Below, one piece after another: positions 22,666 to 32,496 of a stretch of DNA of 64,000 nucleotides (position 1 is its first letter; each line of letters opens with the position of its first letter). Source of the stretch: Aeromonas sobria (GTDB taxonomy: Bacteria > Pseudomonadota > Gammaproteobacteria > Enterobacterales > Aeromonadaceae); the NCBI RefSeq assembly GCF_000820145.1, contig NZ_CDBW01000033.1:1-64000 (forward strand). Reading direction: 5' to 3'. The notes under the pieces were generated by a model. That model worked only from the letters and a program-made list of their open reading frames with translations, made no database searches and was not told where the DNA came from. The position numbers and the translations under genes are program-made.

Positions 22666-23184
22666 ATGCCAACTCCATGTTATATCAGCATCGAAGGTAA
22701 AACCCAGGGCAACATCACCGCCGGTGCCTTCACCTCTGACTCCGTCGGCAACATCTTCGTACAGGGTCACGAAGACGAGATGCTGGTGCAAGAATTCCAA
22801 CACGTTGTAACTGTACCGACTGACCCGCAATCCGGTCAGCCTGCTGGTCAGCGTGTCCACAAGCCGTTCAAGTTCACTGTTGCACTGAACAAAGCCGTGC
22901 CGCTGATGTACAACGCCCTGGCCTCCGGTGAGATGCTGCCGAAGGTAAACCTGAAGTGGTACCGCACCTCTGTTGAAGGCAAGCAGGAGCACTTCTTCTC
23001 TACTGTGCTGACCGATGCCGTTATTGTGGACATCGACTGCCAGATGCCGCACTGCCAAGACCCGGCGAAGTCTGACTTCACCCAGCTTATCCAGGTCTCT
23101 CTGGCCTACCGCAAGATTGACTGGGAGCACACCGTTGCCGGTACCTCTGGTGCTGACGACTGGCGTGCGCCTATCGAGGCGTAA
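22666..23184 (+). CDS. hcp: Hcp, type VI secretion tube protein
   Basis: The 172-aa protein is a classical Hcp: MPTPCYISIEGKTQGNITAG, then HVVTVPTDPQSGQPAGQRVH, LNKAVPLMYNALASGEMLPK and the tail DWEHTVAGTSGADDWRAPIE. Hcp forms the hexameric inner tube of the type VI secretion apparatus and carries small effectors. The ATG at 22666 (after GGAGCATACCC) gives the normal family length; the longer frame from 22588 overlaps the promoter region. No sheath or baseplate genes are present, so it would serve a main type VI cluster elsewhere on the chromosome. Terminator at 23264 follows. Confidence 0.95.
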   Translation: MPTPCYISIEGKTQGNITAGAFTSDSVGNIFVQGHEDEMLVQEFQHVVTVPTDPQSGQPAGQRVHKPFKFTVALNKAVPLMYNALASGEMLPKVNLKWYRTSVEGKQEHFFSTVLTDAVIVDIDCQMPHCQDPAKSDFTQLIQVSLAYRKIDWEHTVAGTSGADDWRAPIEA

Positions 23185-23263
23185 CGGCTCGTTTTCCTTT
23201 CTTTGTTTTAGTTCTCTAGTAGTGCTTGTCCACGTGGTTCGTATCCGTAGCACGTAGATGTTT

Positions 23264-23300
23264 CCCCAGCCTGATGAATCCCGCAGGCTGGGGCCTTTAT
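23264..23300 (+). terminator. Terminator after hcp
   Basis: CCCCAGCCTG and CAGGCTGGGG form a perfect ten-base stem followed by CCTTTATGTTTT. It separates hcp from vgrG, so the two are probably not one simple transcript. The stretch 23301-23497 holds only the presumed vgrG promoter. Confidence 0.75.
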
Positions 23301-23497
23301 GTTTTGCCATCCCCCTGTTCTGATGTTGAGAGCGGAGTGATTGCAAAGCAATAAGGGGTGTTCTGTTATGCAGACACAATCAGTGTATTACCCGTCATCT
23401 TACTTATCTTTGGTTTTCGCATGTGTACCAGAGAGGGCGGTAGCGTGGTGTTTTGACTGGTGTCTGACTCAGTGTCGAAAGGTGATAGGGGGATTTC

Positions 23498-25351
23498 ATG
23501 GCAAATAAGACCGGATTGCAGTTTACCGTCAACGTCGGGGCGTTGCCTGAGCCCACTTTCGTGGTGGCGAGCTTTGAATTTGACGAGGGGCTGAATAGTC
23601 CCTTTGAGCTTCACCTCGAGTTGGCCAGTCGCCAAAGTGATATCGATTTTGGTGCCGTACTGGACCAGCCCTGTGAGCTGCTGGTGTGGTATGAGGGGCG
23701 ACTGCAGCGTCGCGTCAGTGGTGTGGTGGCGCAATTCGCTCAGGGCGATACCGGATTTCGCCGTACTCGATACAGCATGGTGGTCAAGCCTGCGCTGTGG
23801 CGTCTCTCCTTGTGTACTAATGCCCGCATCTTCCAGGCGCAGAAGCCTGAAGAAATCCTCTCCATTTTGCTGCAAGAGCACGGCATCACCGACTACGCCT
23901 TTGCCCTGAAAAACGAGCATGCCCAGCGGGAGTACTGTGTGCAATACCGTGAAAGCGATTTGGCGTTTGTGAACCGCCTGGTCGCAGAAGAGGGGATGTT
24001 CTACTTCCACGAGTTTGAAGCAGGCAAACACCGCATTGTCTTTGCTGACGATGCTGCCGCGCTGCAAGAGGGGCCTGCACTCTTTTTTAATCTGGCCAAT
24101 CAAGGGTTGCAACAGGGCGCATTTGTGCGCCGGTTCCATTATCAGGAAGCGGTGCGCCCCTCGGATGTGGAGCTCAAAGACTACAGCTTCAAGACCCCAG
24201 CCTATGGTCTCTCTCACAAGAAAATGGGGGCAGAGCTGGAGCATCAACGTGACACCTACCAGCATTTTGACTACCCGGGTCGCTTCAAGCAGGACCCGAG
24301 CGGCAAGGCGTTTGCCCAACATCGGTTGGATGCACTGCGAGCCGATGCAGTGACGGGGAATGGCCGCTCGACAGAGGCAGGATTGATGCCGGGGCTGAGC
24401 TTCATGCTATCAGAACACCCTGCCCCTTCACTCAATATTGCCTGGCAAGTGGTGCATGTCACCCATACTGGCAAGCAGCCTCAAGCATTGGAAGAAGAGG
24501 GTGGCAGCGGCCCGACCGTCTACTACAACGAATTTGGGGTGGTGAAAGCCAGTACCACCTGGCGTGCGCAGATGCCCCATAAGCCTATGGTGGATGGGGC
24601 GCAGATTGCTACTGTGGTAGGGCCTGCTGGTGAAGAGATTTATTGCGATAAATATGGTCGGATAAAGCTGCAGTTCCCCTGGGACAGATACGGTGCCAGT
24701 GATGAGCACAGCTCTTGCTGGGTGAGGGTTGGTCAGGCTTGGGCGGGGGGAGGTTATGGCATGATGGCTATTCCGCGAATAGGCCATGAGGTGATTGTCT
24801 CGTTCCTTGAGGGGGATCCCGACCAGCCCATCGTTATTGGCCGCACTTACCATGCGACCAGCCTTCCTCCTGAAGGACTGCCTGCCAATAAAACCCGCAT
24901 GTCGCTGCGTAGCAGCACCCACAAGGGCAAAGGCTTTAACGAGCTGCGCTTTGAAGACAAAGCGGGTCAGGAAGAGGTATTCCTCCACGCTCAGCACGAC
25001 ATGAATACGGTGGTGCTCAACAATCGCTCTACCTCTGTGAATGCCAATCATGATGAGCAGATAGGAGGAAGCCAGACTGTCACGGTTCAAGGTAACCAGA
25101 CGGTGTCGGTCAAGCTGGACCAAGTGACCGAGGTGCAAGGGGAGCAGACGATAGCGGTCACCAAGAATCGCAGCACTATGGTCAATGACAATGAATCGCT
25201 GCAGGTGAAGAACAATATCGCCATCCAATCGCAGGATGGGGGCATTCTCATTGCCACAGCCGGTGGTTATATCGCCATCGACAAAGAAGGCAACATCGCC
25301 ATTACCGGCAAGGGGCTGGTGTTGAACGGCACCCGCATTGATTTGAATTAA
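23498..25351 (+). CDS. vgrG: VgrG, type VI secretion spike protein
   Basis: The 617-aa protein begins with a gp27-like domain ([20 protein letters not shown]), contains [20 protein letters not shown] and [20 protein letters not shown], a gp5-like OB-fold with [20 protein letters not shown] and [20 protein letters not shown], then the [14 protein letters not shown] block, and ends in a beta-helix ([20 protein letters not shown]). It lacks a C-terminal effector extension, so it is a structural VgrG that carries the PAAR-RHS effector encoded two genes downstream. The ATG at 23498 has AGGGGG upstream. Confidence 0.95.
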   Translation: MANKTGLQFTVNVGALPEPTFVVASFEFDEGLNSPFELHLELASRQSDIDFGAVLDQPCELLVWYEGRLQRRVSGVVAQFAQGDTGFRRTRYSMVVKPALWRLSLCTNARIFQAQKPEEILSILLQEHGITDYAFALKNEHAQREYCVQYRESDLAFVNRLVAEEGMFYFHEFEAGKHRIVFADDAAALQEGPALFFNLANQGLQQGAFVRRFHYQEAVRPSDVELKDYSFKTPAYGLSHKKMGAELEHQRDTYQHFDYPGRFKQDPSGKAFAQHRLDALRADAVTGNGRSTEAGLMPGLSFMLSEHPAPSLNIAWQVVHVTHTGKQPQALEEEGGSGPTVYYNEFGVVKASTTWRAQMPHKPMVDGAQIATVVGPAGEEIYCDKYGRIKLQFPWDRYGASDEHSSCWVRVGQAWAGGGYGMMAIPRIGHEVIVSFLEGDPDQPIVIGRTYHATSLPPEGLPANKTRMSLRSSTHKGKGFNELRFEDKAGQEEVFLHAQHDMNTVVLNNRSTSVNANHDEQIGGSQTVTVQGNQTVSVKLDQVTEVQGEQTIAVTKNRSTMVNDNESLQVKNNIAIQSQDGGILIATAGGYIAIDKEGNIAITGKGLVLNGTRIDLN

Positions 25352-25360
25352 GGATGTGAC

Positions 25361-25768
25361 ATGTATCAGATGAATGAAGGTGCGCTGTTGATACCACAGC
25401 AGTGGCGTGATGAGTCCCTCCATGTGTTTGTATTGCCGGGAGACACCGTCAATCTGGTGGTCAATCGCTCACCGTTCGAGTTTGGATTAGCGCCAGAGAC
25501 AGTCTATCAACAGACGCTTTCGCAATTTGCGGCTCACCTCAAGGGGTATCAGGAATTGGCGAGTTGGGAGGTGCAGCTGGATGGGCAGGCCGCCCCAGCC
25601 ATCGAGTACACCTGGCGCTCAACGGAGGGGCCGATGCACCAGGTGGTGGTGATGCAGGTGAGGGGCACGTTGCTGCTAACCTTTACCATCACGGTAGCCG
25701 GTACCCTGCAAGATGAACAGAAACAAGCCTTGCTTGACGTGATAGCCACCTTTAAAGCAGCGGGCTAA
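25361..25768 (+). CDS. EagR/DcrB-type effector chaperone (DUF1795)
   Basis: The 135-aa protein has the DcrB/PsbP-like DUF1795 fold: MYQMNEGALLIPQQWRDESL, then HVFVLPGDTVNLVVNRSPFE and RGTLLLTFTITVAGTLQDEQ. In type VI clusters these EagR chaperones bind the transmembrane prePAAR segments of RHS effectors and load them onto VgrG. It sits nine bases after vgrG and ten bases before the PAAR-RHS gene, exactly where an EagR gene is expected. The ribosome-binding site AAGGA lies at about 25350. Confidence 0.85.
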   Translation: MYQMNEGALLIPQQWRDESLHVFVLPGDTVNLVVNRSPFEFGLAPETVYQQTLSQFAAHLKGYQELASWEVQLDGQAAPAIEYTWRSTEGPMHQVVVMQVRGTLLLTFTITVAGTLQDEQKQALLDVIATFKAAG

Positions 25769-25777
25769 GGGGGAGGC

Positions 25778-28700
25778 ATGCTTGGCGATATCTTAACACG
25801 GGTAGCGCGAGTCGGCGCGATGCATGCGGGAAACCGCCCCTCTCCGCCAACTGACAGGCCCAAGCCTGGCGAGGGTAAGCCTCCTACGTCCCCTGGCAAA
25901 ATGATTAAGCACAAGAGCTTTCTGGGCGCGTTGGCGGGGGCGATAGCTGGTGCCCTGGTCGCGGCAGCCGTGTTTGCAGCGGCGGCGGCAGTGGTAACGG
26001 CGGCCGTCGCATTGACGGGCGTGACGGGTGGAATGGGACTGGCATTGGTGGTGGGGGTCGCCAAGCTTGGACTGGGCATTGCTGCCACCATAGGCGCGGG
26101 GGACCTTATCGCCAAGGTGTCAGGAAGTGTGTCTGGCATGGTTGATAGTGCATCCCCGTCCTTCGGTCCGGTCGCAACTGGTTCGGCCAATGTGTTTGTC
26201 GAAGGGTTGCCGGTCTCCCGTGCACTGGTTGATACCGTCGCGTGCACCAAGCATTCGGTTCCACCCATCATTGCCCAAGGCAGTGAGTCTGTTTTTGTCA
26301 ACGACAGTCCCGCAGCACGAGTAGATGACCAGATGGCCTGTGGCGCCACCATCAAAGAGGGGGCTTCCACCGTGTTCTTTGGCTCAGGTCAGGGAACTTA
26401 TGCAGAGATAGCAGATGAGTTCAGTTGGTGGGAAAAGGCCCTGCTGATTGCGGTTGAATTTATCGTGCCCCCCAGTCGCGGTATGTTTAAAGGACTGGGT
26501 AAGCTGCTTGCCAATCCGCGCAGGGCATTACGGGGTGCATGGGTTGGTGCTAAATGGGCCGCTCGCACATTTAAGCGCACCTCACTGCGTTGCATGAGTC
26601 AGGGGTTCAAAAATAACAAAGGACTGGCACGCTTCAAGGAAGCCGCCAAGGGTTTTCTTAAAGACCCCGTCTATATCCCCAGTGGCGAGGTGATTGAATC
26701 CCGGCTGGATGTCGAGTTGGGGCAAACCTTGCCGCTGCGCTTTGAGCGCACCTACCTCACCGCATCCGCCCATACGGGGCTGCTCGGTAAGGGGTGGCAT
26801 GACAGCTGGAGTGAAGTCGCCAGCGTCAGTCAGCAGGGTCTCGACACCATCGTGACCATCACCCTGGCACAGGGCTATGACATTGATTTCACTTTCCATC
26901 GAGACGTGACCTGCGTCTATTGCCCGCACTATCCCCAGTTTACCTTGACACGAACTGAGCACGGTTTTTTGTTGTGGGACCGAGACAGTCAGCAGACCCG
27001 TCACTTTATCCATCAGCAGGGTGGTCTGTACTGGCTCGGTGCGCTGTCAGACCGTCATGACAATCGCATTATCTTGGTACGCGACCAGACCGGCAAACTC
27101 TGCCGGGTGCGCCACAGCGATGGCATCGAGCTGGCGCTGGCGTGGCAAGATGACTATCTGCAACACATTGTCCGGGTAGATGGCGGCCAGCAGACGCGCT
27201 TGGCCCACTATACCCAAAACCGCGCCGGTCAATTAGTCGAAGCGGATGCCAGCCATCACTACCACCTGTTTTACGAATACGATGGCCAGGGGCGGCTAAC
27301 GCGTTGGCATGATAACGACCAGACCTGGGCGCGTTATGAATATGACGCGCAAGGGCGCTGTATTTACACCACCTGTGCTGATGGTATGCTCACCGCCCGC
27401 TTTGACTATCAGCCTGGCAAGGTGGTGATGACCGACGGGATGGGTCGCCACGAGTATGAGCTTAATGAGCTCGACCTGGTGAGCGCAATCCGCTCCCCCC
27501 TCGGCCATGTGACCCGCTTTGACTACGACGAATTCGGTAACCTGTTGCGGGAGATTTCTCCGGCCGGACGGGTGGTCGAGTTTGAATACCTGGATGACAC
27601 CGGGCTGGTTACCCGCTTTGTCGACGGGAGCGGTCACGCGTGGCACTACGAGTATGATGACCAGCAGCGGTTGTGCGCCGTCGCTGACCCGCTCGGGCGC
27701 AGCTGGCAGTGGCGTTTCGATGAAACGGGTAATCCGGACAAACTGACGGGGCCGGATGCCAGCGAAGTGCATTTTGGCTGGAACCGTTATGGACTGCTGA
27801 CGGCGGTGAGTGACCAAAGTGGCAAGGTGCAAACGCGCCTGCAGTATGACCACCGCCAGCGCCTGCTCAGCCAGACCGATGCCGAGGGGCGCACCGAGCA
27901 GTGGCGCTATGATGGCCAGGACCGGATTGCCCAGTGGCAACGGGCCGACGGCGCTCGCTATCAGTTAGGCTATCGCCGCCCCAGCTGGCAACTGCCAGAG
28001 CAGCTCAAACGGCCCGATGAGGTAGAAGAGCAACGCCGTTACGATCGCCACAAAAACCTGACCGACTATGTCGATGGTAATGGTCAGCACTGGCGCCAAC
28101 GCTTCGGTGCCTTTGACCTGCTCCTTGAGCGCACCGATGCCAGTGGCCGTAGTTGGCGCTATCAATACGACAGCGATACCCAGCAGCTGATAAAGGTCAC
28201 CGGGCCAGACCAGCAGATGTGGGAGTGGTGGCTCGATAATGATGGCCGGGTGGTCCGTGAGCAAGACATGGCGGGCACCCTCACCCACTACCGCTATGAC
28301 GAAGATGGTCACTGCATCGAAGTCCGCAATGGCGAAGGTCAGGCTCGTCACTTCCTGTTTGATGGCCGGGGTTTGCTGCTACGCGAAACCAGTGACGATG
28401 ACACCATTCATTATCACTACGACGGGGCAGGCAGATTGCTGGAAGTGTCATCCAACACCAGCCACCTGCGCTTTGAATATGACACCCGCGACCGGGTGGT
28501 ACGTGAAGAGCAAAACGGCGCCACCATTAGCCGTACCTATGACGAGCAGGCCCGCACCCTGACCCGAACCCTGAGCTGGCCTGAGACGCACCAAGAGAAT
28601 AAGGAAGACGAACCAGCCCCACTGACCACCACCTTTACCGTCAACAACGTCGGCGAATTGACCCGTGTTGGCTTGCCAGATGGGGCCGAGCTGACCCTGG

Positions 28701-30172
28701 GGCACGACCTGGCTGGTCGGGAGGCACAGCGCCAGGGCGGTGCTTTTGGTCTGAAGCAAGAGTATGACGCTCTGGGCCAGCTCACTCGCGCCCAAAGCGG
28801 TCAACTGCAAGAGGGACGCTTGCTGGCGGGGCTCACCCGCGAGTACGGTTATGACCGTGCTGGCAACCTGATTGGTGAACGGCGCGGGCGCGAGGCGCAG
28901 GGCTATCGGCTCGATGCCTGTGGTCGGGTGCTGGAGACCCTCAGCAGGCTTCCCAACGCCGGTCGCCAGCGGGAGGCGCAATTTAGCTACACCCGTCAGG
29001 GGTTGCCATTAACCGACGGCGAGCATACCCAATGGCAACAAGGGCGGGTCAGCCAGCGGGGTGACACCCACTACGACTATGACAAAGCGGGCAGGCTTAT
29101 CGGCAAACGTCAGCTGCGTCCGGGCTTTCGGCCCGAACAGTGGCACTACCGCTGGGACAGTCGTAACCAGTTGAGGGTGGTCACCACCCCCGAAGGCTCT
29201 AACTGGTTTTATCGCTACGACCCGTTTGGTCGGCGCATCAGCAAACGCTGTGAGCAGAGTGGCGAAGAGGTGGGTTACCTGTGGGATGGCGACCAGATAG
29301 CCGAGGTCCGTCATTTCAAGCAAGGCACACTGCAACTGCGCCGCCACTGGGTCTGGCGTGGCTGGGAATTGCTGGTGCAGCAGCGTCAAGAGATACAAGC
29401 GCAACCTGGCCTCCAAGCGTATGCACCAACGGCCTACATCGAACAAGGCCTGCAAGTCGCTGCTGAAAGTTGGCAGACCGACTTTGTCGTCAGCCAGCAA
29501 AACGGCGAACTGCTGGGGTTTTATAACCGGCAAGGGGAGCTGCACTGGCAACCAACAAAAACCAGTCTGTGGGGCCAGCGGTTAAGCAACCATGCTGATA
29601 ACCGTGACCCCGGTCTGGCATTTGCGGGCCAACTGCGTGACGACGAGAGTGGACTCTGCTATAACCGTTTTCGGTACTACGACCCGCAAGGTGCCTGTTA
29701 TATCTCCCCCGACCCGATAGGGATACTGGGTGGGGAGAATAACTACGGCTATGTGCCTAATCCGGTAAATTGGGTTGATCCGTTCGGGTTGGCGGGGTGT
29801 CCGACTGCGAGAGGTTATTGGAAAAATGATCCTGTACAATTTAAAGGGAATAAGGTTTATCAACGTAGTGATTTGTTTGATCCTAATCAAATGACTGCTT
29901 GGCGTGATAAGGGGAAGGTTTTTAAAGGCACGAATATGGATAGGATGGCTACAGGCAGAGCACCGGTTGGCTATGATGGGAAAGCTGTAAACTTACACCA
30001 TATGTTGCAAGCACAAAATGGACCTATTGCGGAGATAAGCCAAACATACCATAAGAGTTATCATGGTATAATTCATATTAATCCCAACACAACCCCGTCA
30101 GGCATCAATAGAACAGAGTTTAACTCTTGGCGAGAAAAATATTGGGTAAATAGAGCGAGTGAATTTCAATGA
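25778..30172 (+). CDS. PAAR-RHS effector with C-terminal LHH nuclease toxin
   Basis: The 1464-aa protein has an N-terminal prePAAR part with two hydrophobic segments (GALAGAIAGALVAAAVFAAA and LALVVGVAKLGLGIAATIGA), a PAAR domain (VFVEGLPVSRALVDTVACTK), then about 1100 residues of RHS/YD repeats (many YDxxGR phrases such as YEYDAQGRCIY). The RHS core ends with NYGYVPNPVNWVDPFGLAGC, after which the toxin begins near residue 1340. The tip has VNLHHMLQAQNGPIAEISQT, then YHKSYHG and INRTEFNSWREKYWVNRA, the LHH signature of the HNH/Endo VII nuclease superfamily. It would be injected into rivals by the type VI apparatus and degrade DNA; inferred from family. GC falls sharply in the toxin region. Confidence 0.9.
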   Translation: MLGDILTRVARVGAMHAGNRPSPPTDRPKPGEGKPPTSPGKMIKHKSFLGALAGAIAGALVAAAVFAAAAAVVTAAVALTGVTGGMGLALVVGVAKLGLGIAATIGAGDLIAKVSGSVSGMVDSASPSFGPVATGSANVFVEGLPVSRALVDTVACTKHSVPPIIAQGSESVFVNDSPAARVDDQMACGATIKEGASTVFFGSGQGTYAEIADEFSWWEKALLIAVEFIVPPSRGMFKGLGKLLANPRRALRGAWVGAKWAARTFKRTSLRCMSQGFKNNKGLARFKEAAKGFLKDPVYIPSGEVIESRLDVELGQTLPLRFERTYLTASAHTGLLGKGWHDSWSEVASVSQQGLDTIVTITLAQGYDIDFTFHRDVTCVYCPHYPQFTLTRTEHGFLLWDRDSQQTRHFIHQQGGLYWLGALSDRHDNRIILVRDQTGKLCRVRHSDGIELALAWQDDYLQHIVRVDGGQQTRLAHYTQNRAGQLVEADASHHYHLFYEYDGQGRLTRWHDNDQTWARYEYDAQGRCIYTTCADGMLTARFDYQPGKVVMTDGMGRHEYELNELDLVSAIRSPLGHVTRFDYDEFGNLLREISPAGRVVEFEYLDDTGLVTRFVDGSGHAWHYEYDDQQRLCAVADPLGRSWQWRFDETGNPDKLTGPDASEVHFGWNRYGLLTAVSDQSGKVQTRLQYDHRQRLLSQTDAEGRTEQWRYDGQDRIAQWQRADGARYQLGYRRPSWQLPEQLKRPDEVEEQRRYDRHKNLTDYVDGNGQHWRQRFGAFDLLLERTDASGRSWRYQYDSDTQQLIKVTGPDQQMWEWWLDNDGRVVREQDMAGTLTHYRYDEDGHCIEVRNGEGQARHFLFDGRGLLLRETSDDDTIHYHYDGAGRLLEVSSNTSHLRFEYDTRDRVVREEQNGATISRTYDEQARTLTRTLSWPETHQENKEDEPAPLTTTFTVNNVGELTRVGLPDGAELTLGHDLAGREAQRQGGAFGLKQEYDALGQLTRAQSGQLQEGRLLAGLTREYGYDRAGNLIGERRGREAQGYRLDACGRVLETLSRLPNAGRQREAQFSYTRQGLPLTDGEHTQWQQGRVSQRGDTHYDYDKAGRLIGKRQLRPGFRPEQWHYRWDSRNQLRVVTTPEGSNWFYRYDPFGRRISKRCEQSGEEVGYLWDGDQIAEVRHFKQGTLQLRRHWVWRGWELLVQQRQEIQAQPGLQAYAPTAYIEQGLQVAAESWQTDFVVSQQNGELLGFYNRQGELHWQPTKTSLWGQRLSNHADNRDPGLAFAGQLRDDESGLCYNRFRYYDPQGACYISPDPIGILGGENNYGYVPNPVNWVDPFGLAGCPTARGYWKNDPVQFKGNKVYQRSDLFDPNQMTAWRDKGKVFKGTNMDRMATGRAPVGYDGKAVNLHHMLQAQNGPIAEISQTYHKSYHGIIHINPNTTPSGINRTEFNSWREKYWVNRASEFQ

Positions 30173-30600
30173 ACAAAAATGAATTAATATGTTTCCTGAA
30201 AAATAATGAAGGTCTTGTTAATTTCGGTACCTCAGATGATGCGCCGACATCTGAGTGGATTAACAAGGCAGAGCAAGCTCTTGGTGTGATATTGCCAGAA
30301 GAATACAAGTGGTTTTTAAGTCAGTTTGGTGGCGGTGATATATGTGGGGAGGAAATATATAGCATTTACTGCTTGCCGTTTGATGAAGCAGTTGGTGGCG
30401 ACTTGGTTTATCAGAATATGATTTCTGAAAACAATATATCTATTGGGAAGATTGTTTTATCCAACACCGATTTTGGTGAGGAGTTTTATTTAAAAGTCGA
30501 ACATCCTAATAAAGTATTCGTTTCTATTGGGCATAAAGAAGATTTATATGCAAGTGACTTTATTGAGTATCTTTACAAAAGAGTAATGTCATACGTTTAA
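30169..30600 (+). CDS. SMI1/KNR4 (SUKH) family immunity protein
   Basis: This 143-aa protein shows the SUKH pattern: INKAEQALGVILPEEYKWFL, SQFGGGDICGEEIYSIYCLP and FGEEFYLKVEHPNKVFVSIG. SUKH proteins are common immunity proteins against toxins of the HNH/Endo VII type. Its start overlaps the stop of the RHS gene by four bases, and it shares the low GC of the toxin tip, so it is very probably the cognate immunity protein that protects the producer. It is cytoplasmic, with no signal peptide. Confidence 0.9.
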   Translation: MNKNELICFLKNNEGLVNFGTSDDAPTSEWINKAEQALGVILPEEYKWFLSQFGGGDICGEEIYSIYCLPFDEAVGGDLVYQNMISENNISIGKIVLSNTDFGEEFYLKVEHPNKVFVSIGHKEDLYASDFIEYLYKRVMSYV

Positions 30601-30881
30601 GCAAAATCCGGAAGTGTTTCAAAGAACCTTCCAGCTTACTATTCTCTGTTGCTCAGACCCAAAAGCTAAATAGCTGTTCCGAATAGTAGATCACTGGAGG
30701 AAGGGAGCTCAGTCCAGTTTGTGCGATCTCATTAGTCGCCAAACAAAACAAGCCACACCCAAAGGACTGAGTTGATGCCTATCCTACCACCCCTGCCACG
30801 ACCACAACGGCGCTCGCTACACAGTGGTGGCAGCGCTCGGCTCGCCTTGGCAACACCCATGCCAGCTATCGGCTGGGGCTG

Positions 30882-31859
30882 ATGTGCCAAGAGCAGCATC
30901 AGGGCAAACCGGCGAGCGAATGTCTTGACTGGTTCGAGCAAGCTGCCAAGCGGGATCATACCGAAGCTCAGTTGATCCTAGCCCGGTGGTACAGCAAACA
31001 ACCGGGGGCAGATACGGACGCCATCAAGTGGCTTGAGCGGTCCGCAGAACTGGGTAACCGTGATGCCCAGTACCTGTTGGGTGAGCGATATGCGCAAGGT
31101 AAAGGGGTAGTCAAACGACCAGATCTCGCCCAACGCTGGAATGACAAAGCGGCTGCTCAGCAGCAACCTGATGCTTTGCTACAGCAAGCGAAACAGGCCA
31201 CCCCCACCAATGCTCTCGCTACCTATCAGCGCGCTGCCAATACGGCTTCTGCTGATGCAGAGCTCTGGCTAGGGATGGCTTATCTGGCAGGGGAACAAGT
31301 TCCTACAGACCCCGCTTTGGGTCGTTACTGGCTGGAGCTGGCAGCCGGACACGGTTCCCACGAAGCAGAGTACCAACTGAGCTTGCAGCAGGTGGATCGG
31401 GAGCTGCGGGTCTACTGGGTAGAGAAAGCAGCTGACGGTGGCGTGACCAAAGCTTGGTTCGAGCTGGCGGAGCTACAGCATAAGCAAGGTGAACTGGAGC
31501 AGGCCAGAGCTAGTTATGCCAAGGCTGCCCAACAAGGACACATTCTCGCGCAGTACACCTACGGTGAAATGCTGCGCCAGGGACAAGGTGGCAAAGTGGA
31601 TTATGCACAAGCTCTTAAGCAGTATCGCTTGGCGGCCCAGCAAGGTGACCGCATGGCCCAATCCCGAATGGGAACACTGCGAGAGGAAGGCCTGGGGGCT
31701 CCTCGTAACCGGGTACACGCCTATGCTTGGTTGTCACTGGCGGCGACAGAAGGGATGACAGAGGCTGTACAGGCCCGTGACGAGCTGGAAGCAGCAATGA
31801 CAAAGCCGGAAGTCAAACAGGCTCAGAAGCTGTCGGAGCACTGGTTTGGTAAACTCTAA
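30882..31859 (+). CDS. SEL1-repeat protein, probably 5'-truncated
   Basis: This 325-codon frame has several SEL1-type repeats, each about 36 residues: AQLILARWYSKQPGADTDAI, AQYLLGERYAQGKGVVKRPD, AELWLGMAYLAGEQVPTDPA and AQSRMGTLREEGLGAPRNRV. The same frame stays open upstream to a TGA at 30768-30770 and encodes more repeat-like sequence (WWQRSARLGNTHASYRLGL), but no ATG, GTG or TTG and no signal peptide are there. Intact homologues usually begin with a signal peptide, so this copy has probably lost its 5' end. It may use the internal ATG at 30882 or be a pseudogene. SEL1 proteins are frequent near RHS loci. Confidence 0.7.
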   Translation: MCQEQHQGKPASECLDWFEQAAKRDHTEAQLILARWYSKQPGADTDAIKWLERSAELGNRDAQYLLGERYAQGKGVVKRPDLAQRWNDKAAAQQQPDALLQQAKQATPTNALATYQRAANTASADAELWLGMAYLAGEQVPTDPALGRYWLELAAGHGSHEAEYQLSLQQVDRELRVYWVEKAADGGVTKAWFELAELQHKQGELEQARASYAKAAQQGHILAQYTYGEMLRQGQGGKVDYAQALKQYRLAAQQGDRMAQSRMGTLREEGLGAPRNRVHAYAWLSLAATEGMTEAVQARDELEAAMTKPEVKQAQKLSEHWFGKL

Positions 31860-32021
31860 TCTGTTAACGATAATGCGAGAAAGAAGGGGGGTAGGATATA
31901 ATGAATATTATTTTTTCTTTAACTTTTAATTGAGCAGTGTGATGGTGAAAGCGTGAAGTATCAATCATATTTTTGGGGGGAGGTATGTAGGATTTCTTAA
32001 TTTCATTAGGAATATTACTCC

Positions 32022-32321
32022 ATGCACGTTCTTCTTGTGTTTGCAAAGATTGCCATAGCAAGGGACCTCTCTGGCATTCATGTGTTTATGGCTTGGGGCT
32101 TGATGATAATTGCATTTTATGGTGCTATTGCAAGCATATGTTTATTTATGCGAAAAGTGCATGTTTATTACGGTTTTTTATTTTCATCAGCGAAGGATGG
32201 TTATCCAGAATTAATACTAAGCGCTGTAATGAAAGTTATAGAGATTTCGGCTTTACAATTTATATGTTGTCCATTTCTTTTTTATTGCCATATGTATCAC
32301 TTTGGCGAGCAAAGGTGCTAA
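32022..32321 (+). CDS. Small AT-rich membrane protein, possibly frameshifted
   Basis: The 99-aa frame begins MHVLLVFAKIAIARDLSGIH and has hydrophobic segments (VFMAWGLMIIAFYGAIASIC and FICCPFLFYCHMYHF). The overlapping +2 frame from about 32225 also looks hydrophobic (FGFTIYMLSISFLLPYVSLW), so the true protein may change frame near there. It is AT-rich like the toxin tip and could be a relic immunity gene. No family is recognised. The rest of 31860-32496 holds no other gene; a terminator is at 32376. Confidence 0.35.
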   Translation: MHVLLVFAKIAIARDLSGIHVFMAWGLMIIAFYGAIASICLFMRKVHVYYGFLFSSAKDGYPELILSAVMKVIEISALQFICCPFLFYCHMYHFGEQRC

Positions 32322-32375
32322 TTAATATTTATTTGTTATTGGTTCGATAAAGTGACAAGTTATAAAACATCTCAG

Positions 32376-32403
32376 AATGAAGCGGCCAGATGGCCGCTTC
32401 ATT
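32376..32403. terminator. Bidirectional hairpin left of acfC
   Basis: AATGAAGCGGCC and GGCCGCTTCATT form a perfect 12-base stem with a four-base loop, flanked by A/T-rich DNA on both sides. It probably terminates acfC (minus strand). Its AAGCGGCC/GGCCGCTT core is shared by the hairpin at 33408-33435. Confidence 0.7.
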
Positions 32404-32496
32404 CTTGCTTAATGATACTCTGTTATTGTTAGGTTGAGCATATCACTTTAAATAGTGAGTCGCCCCCTTTTTTATACGTCAGATATCTTTTGTTTA

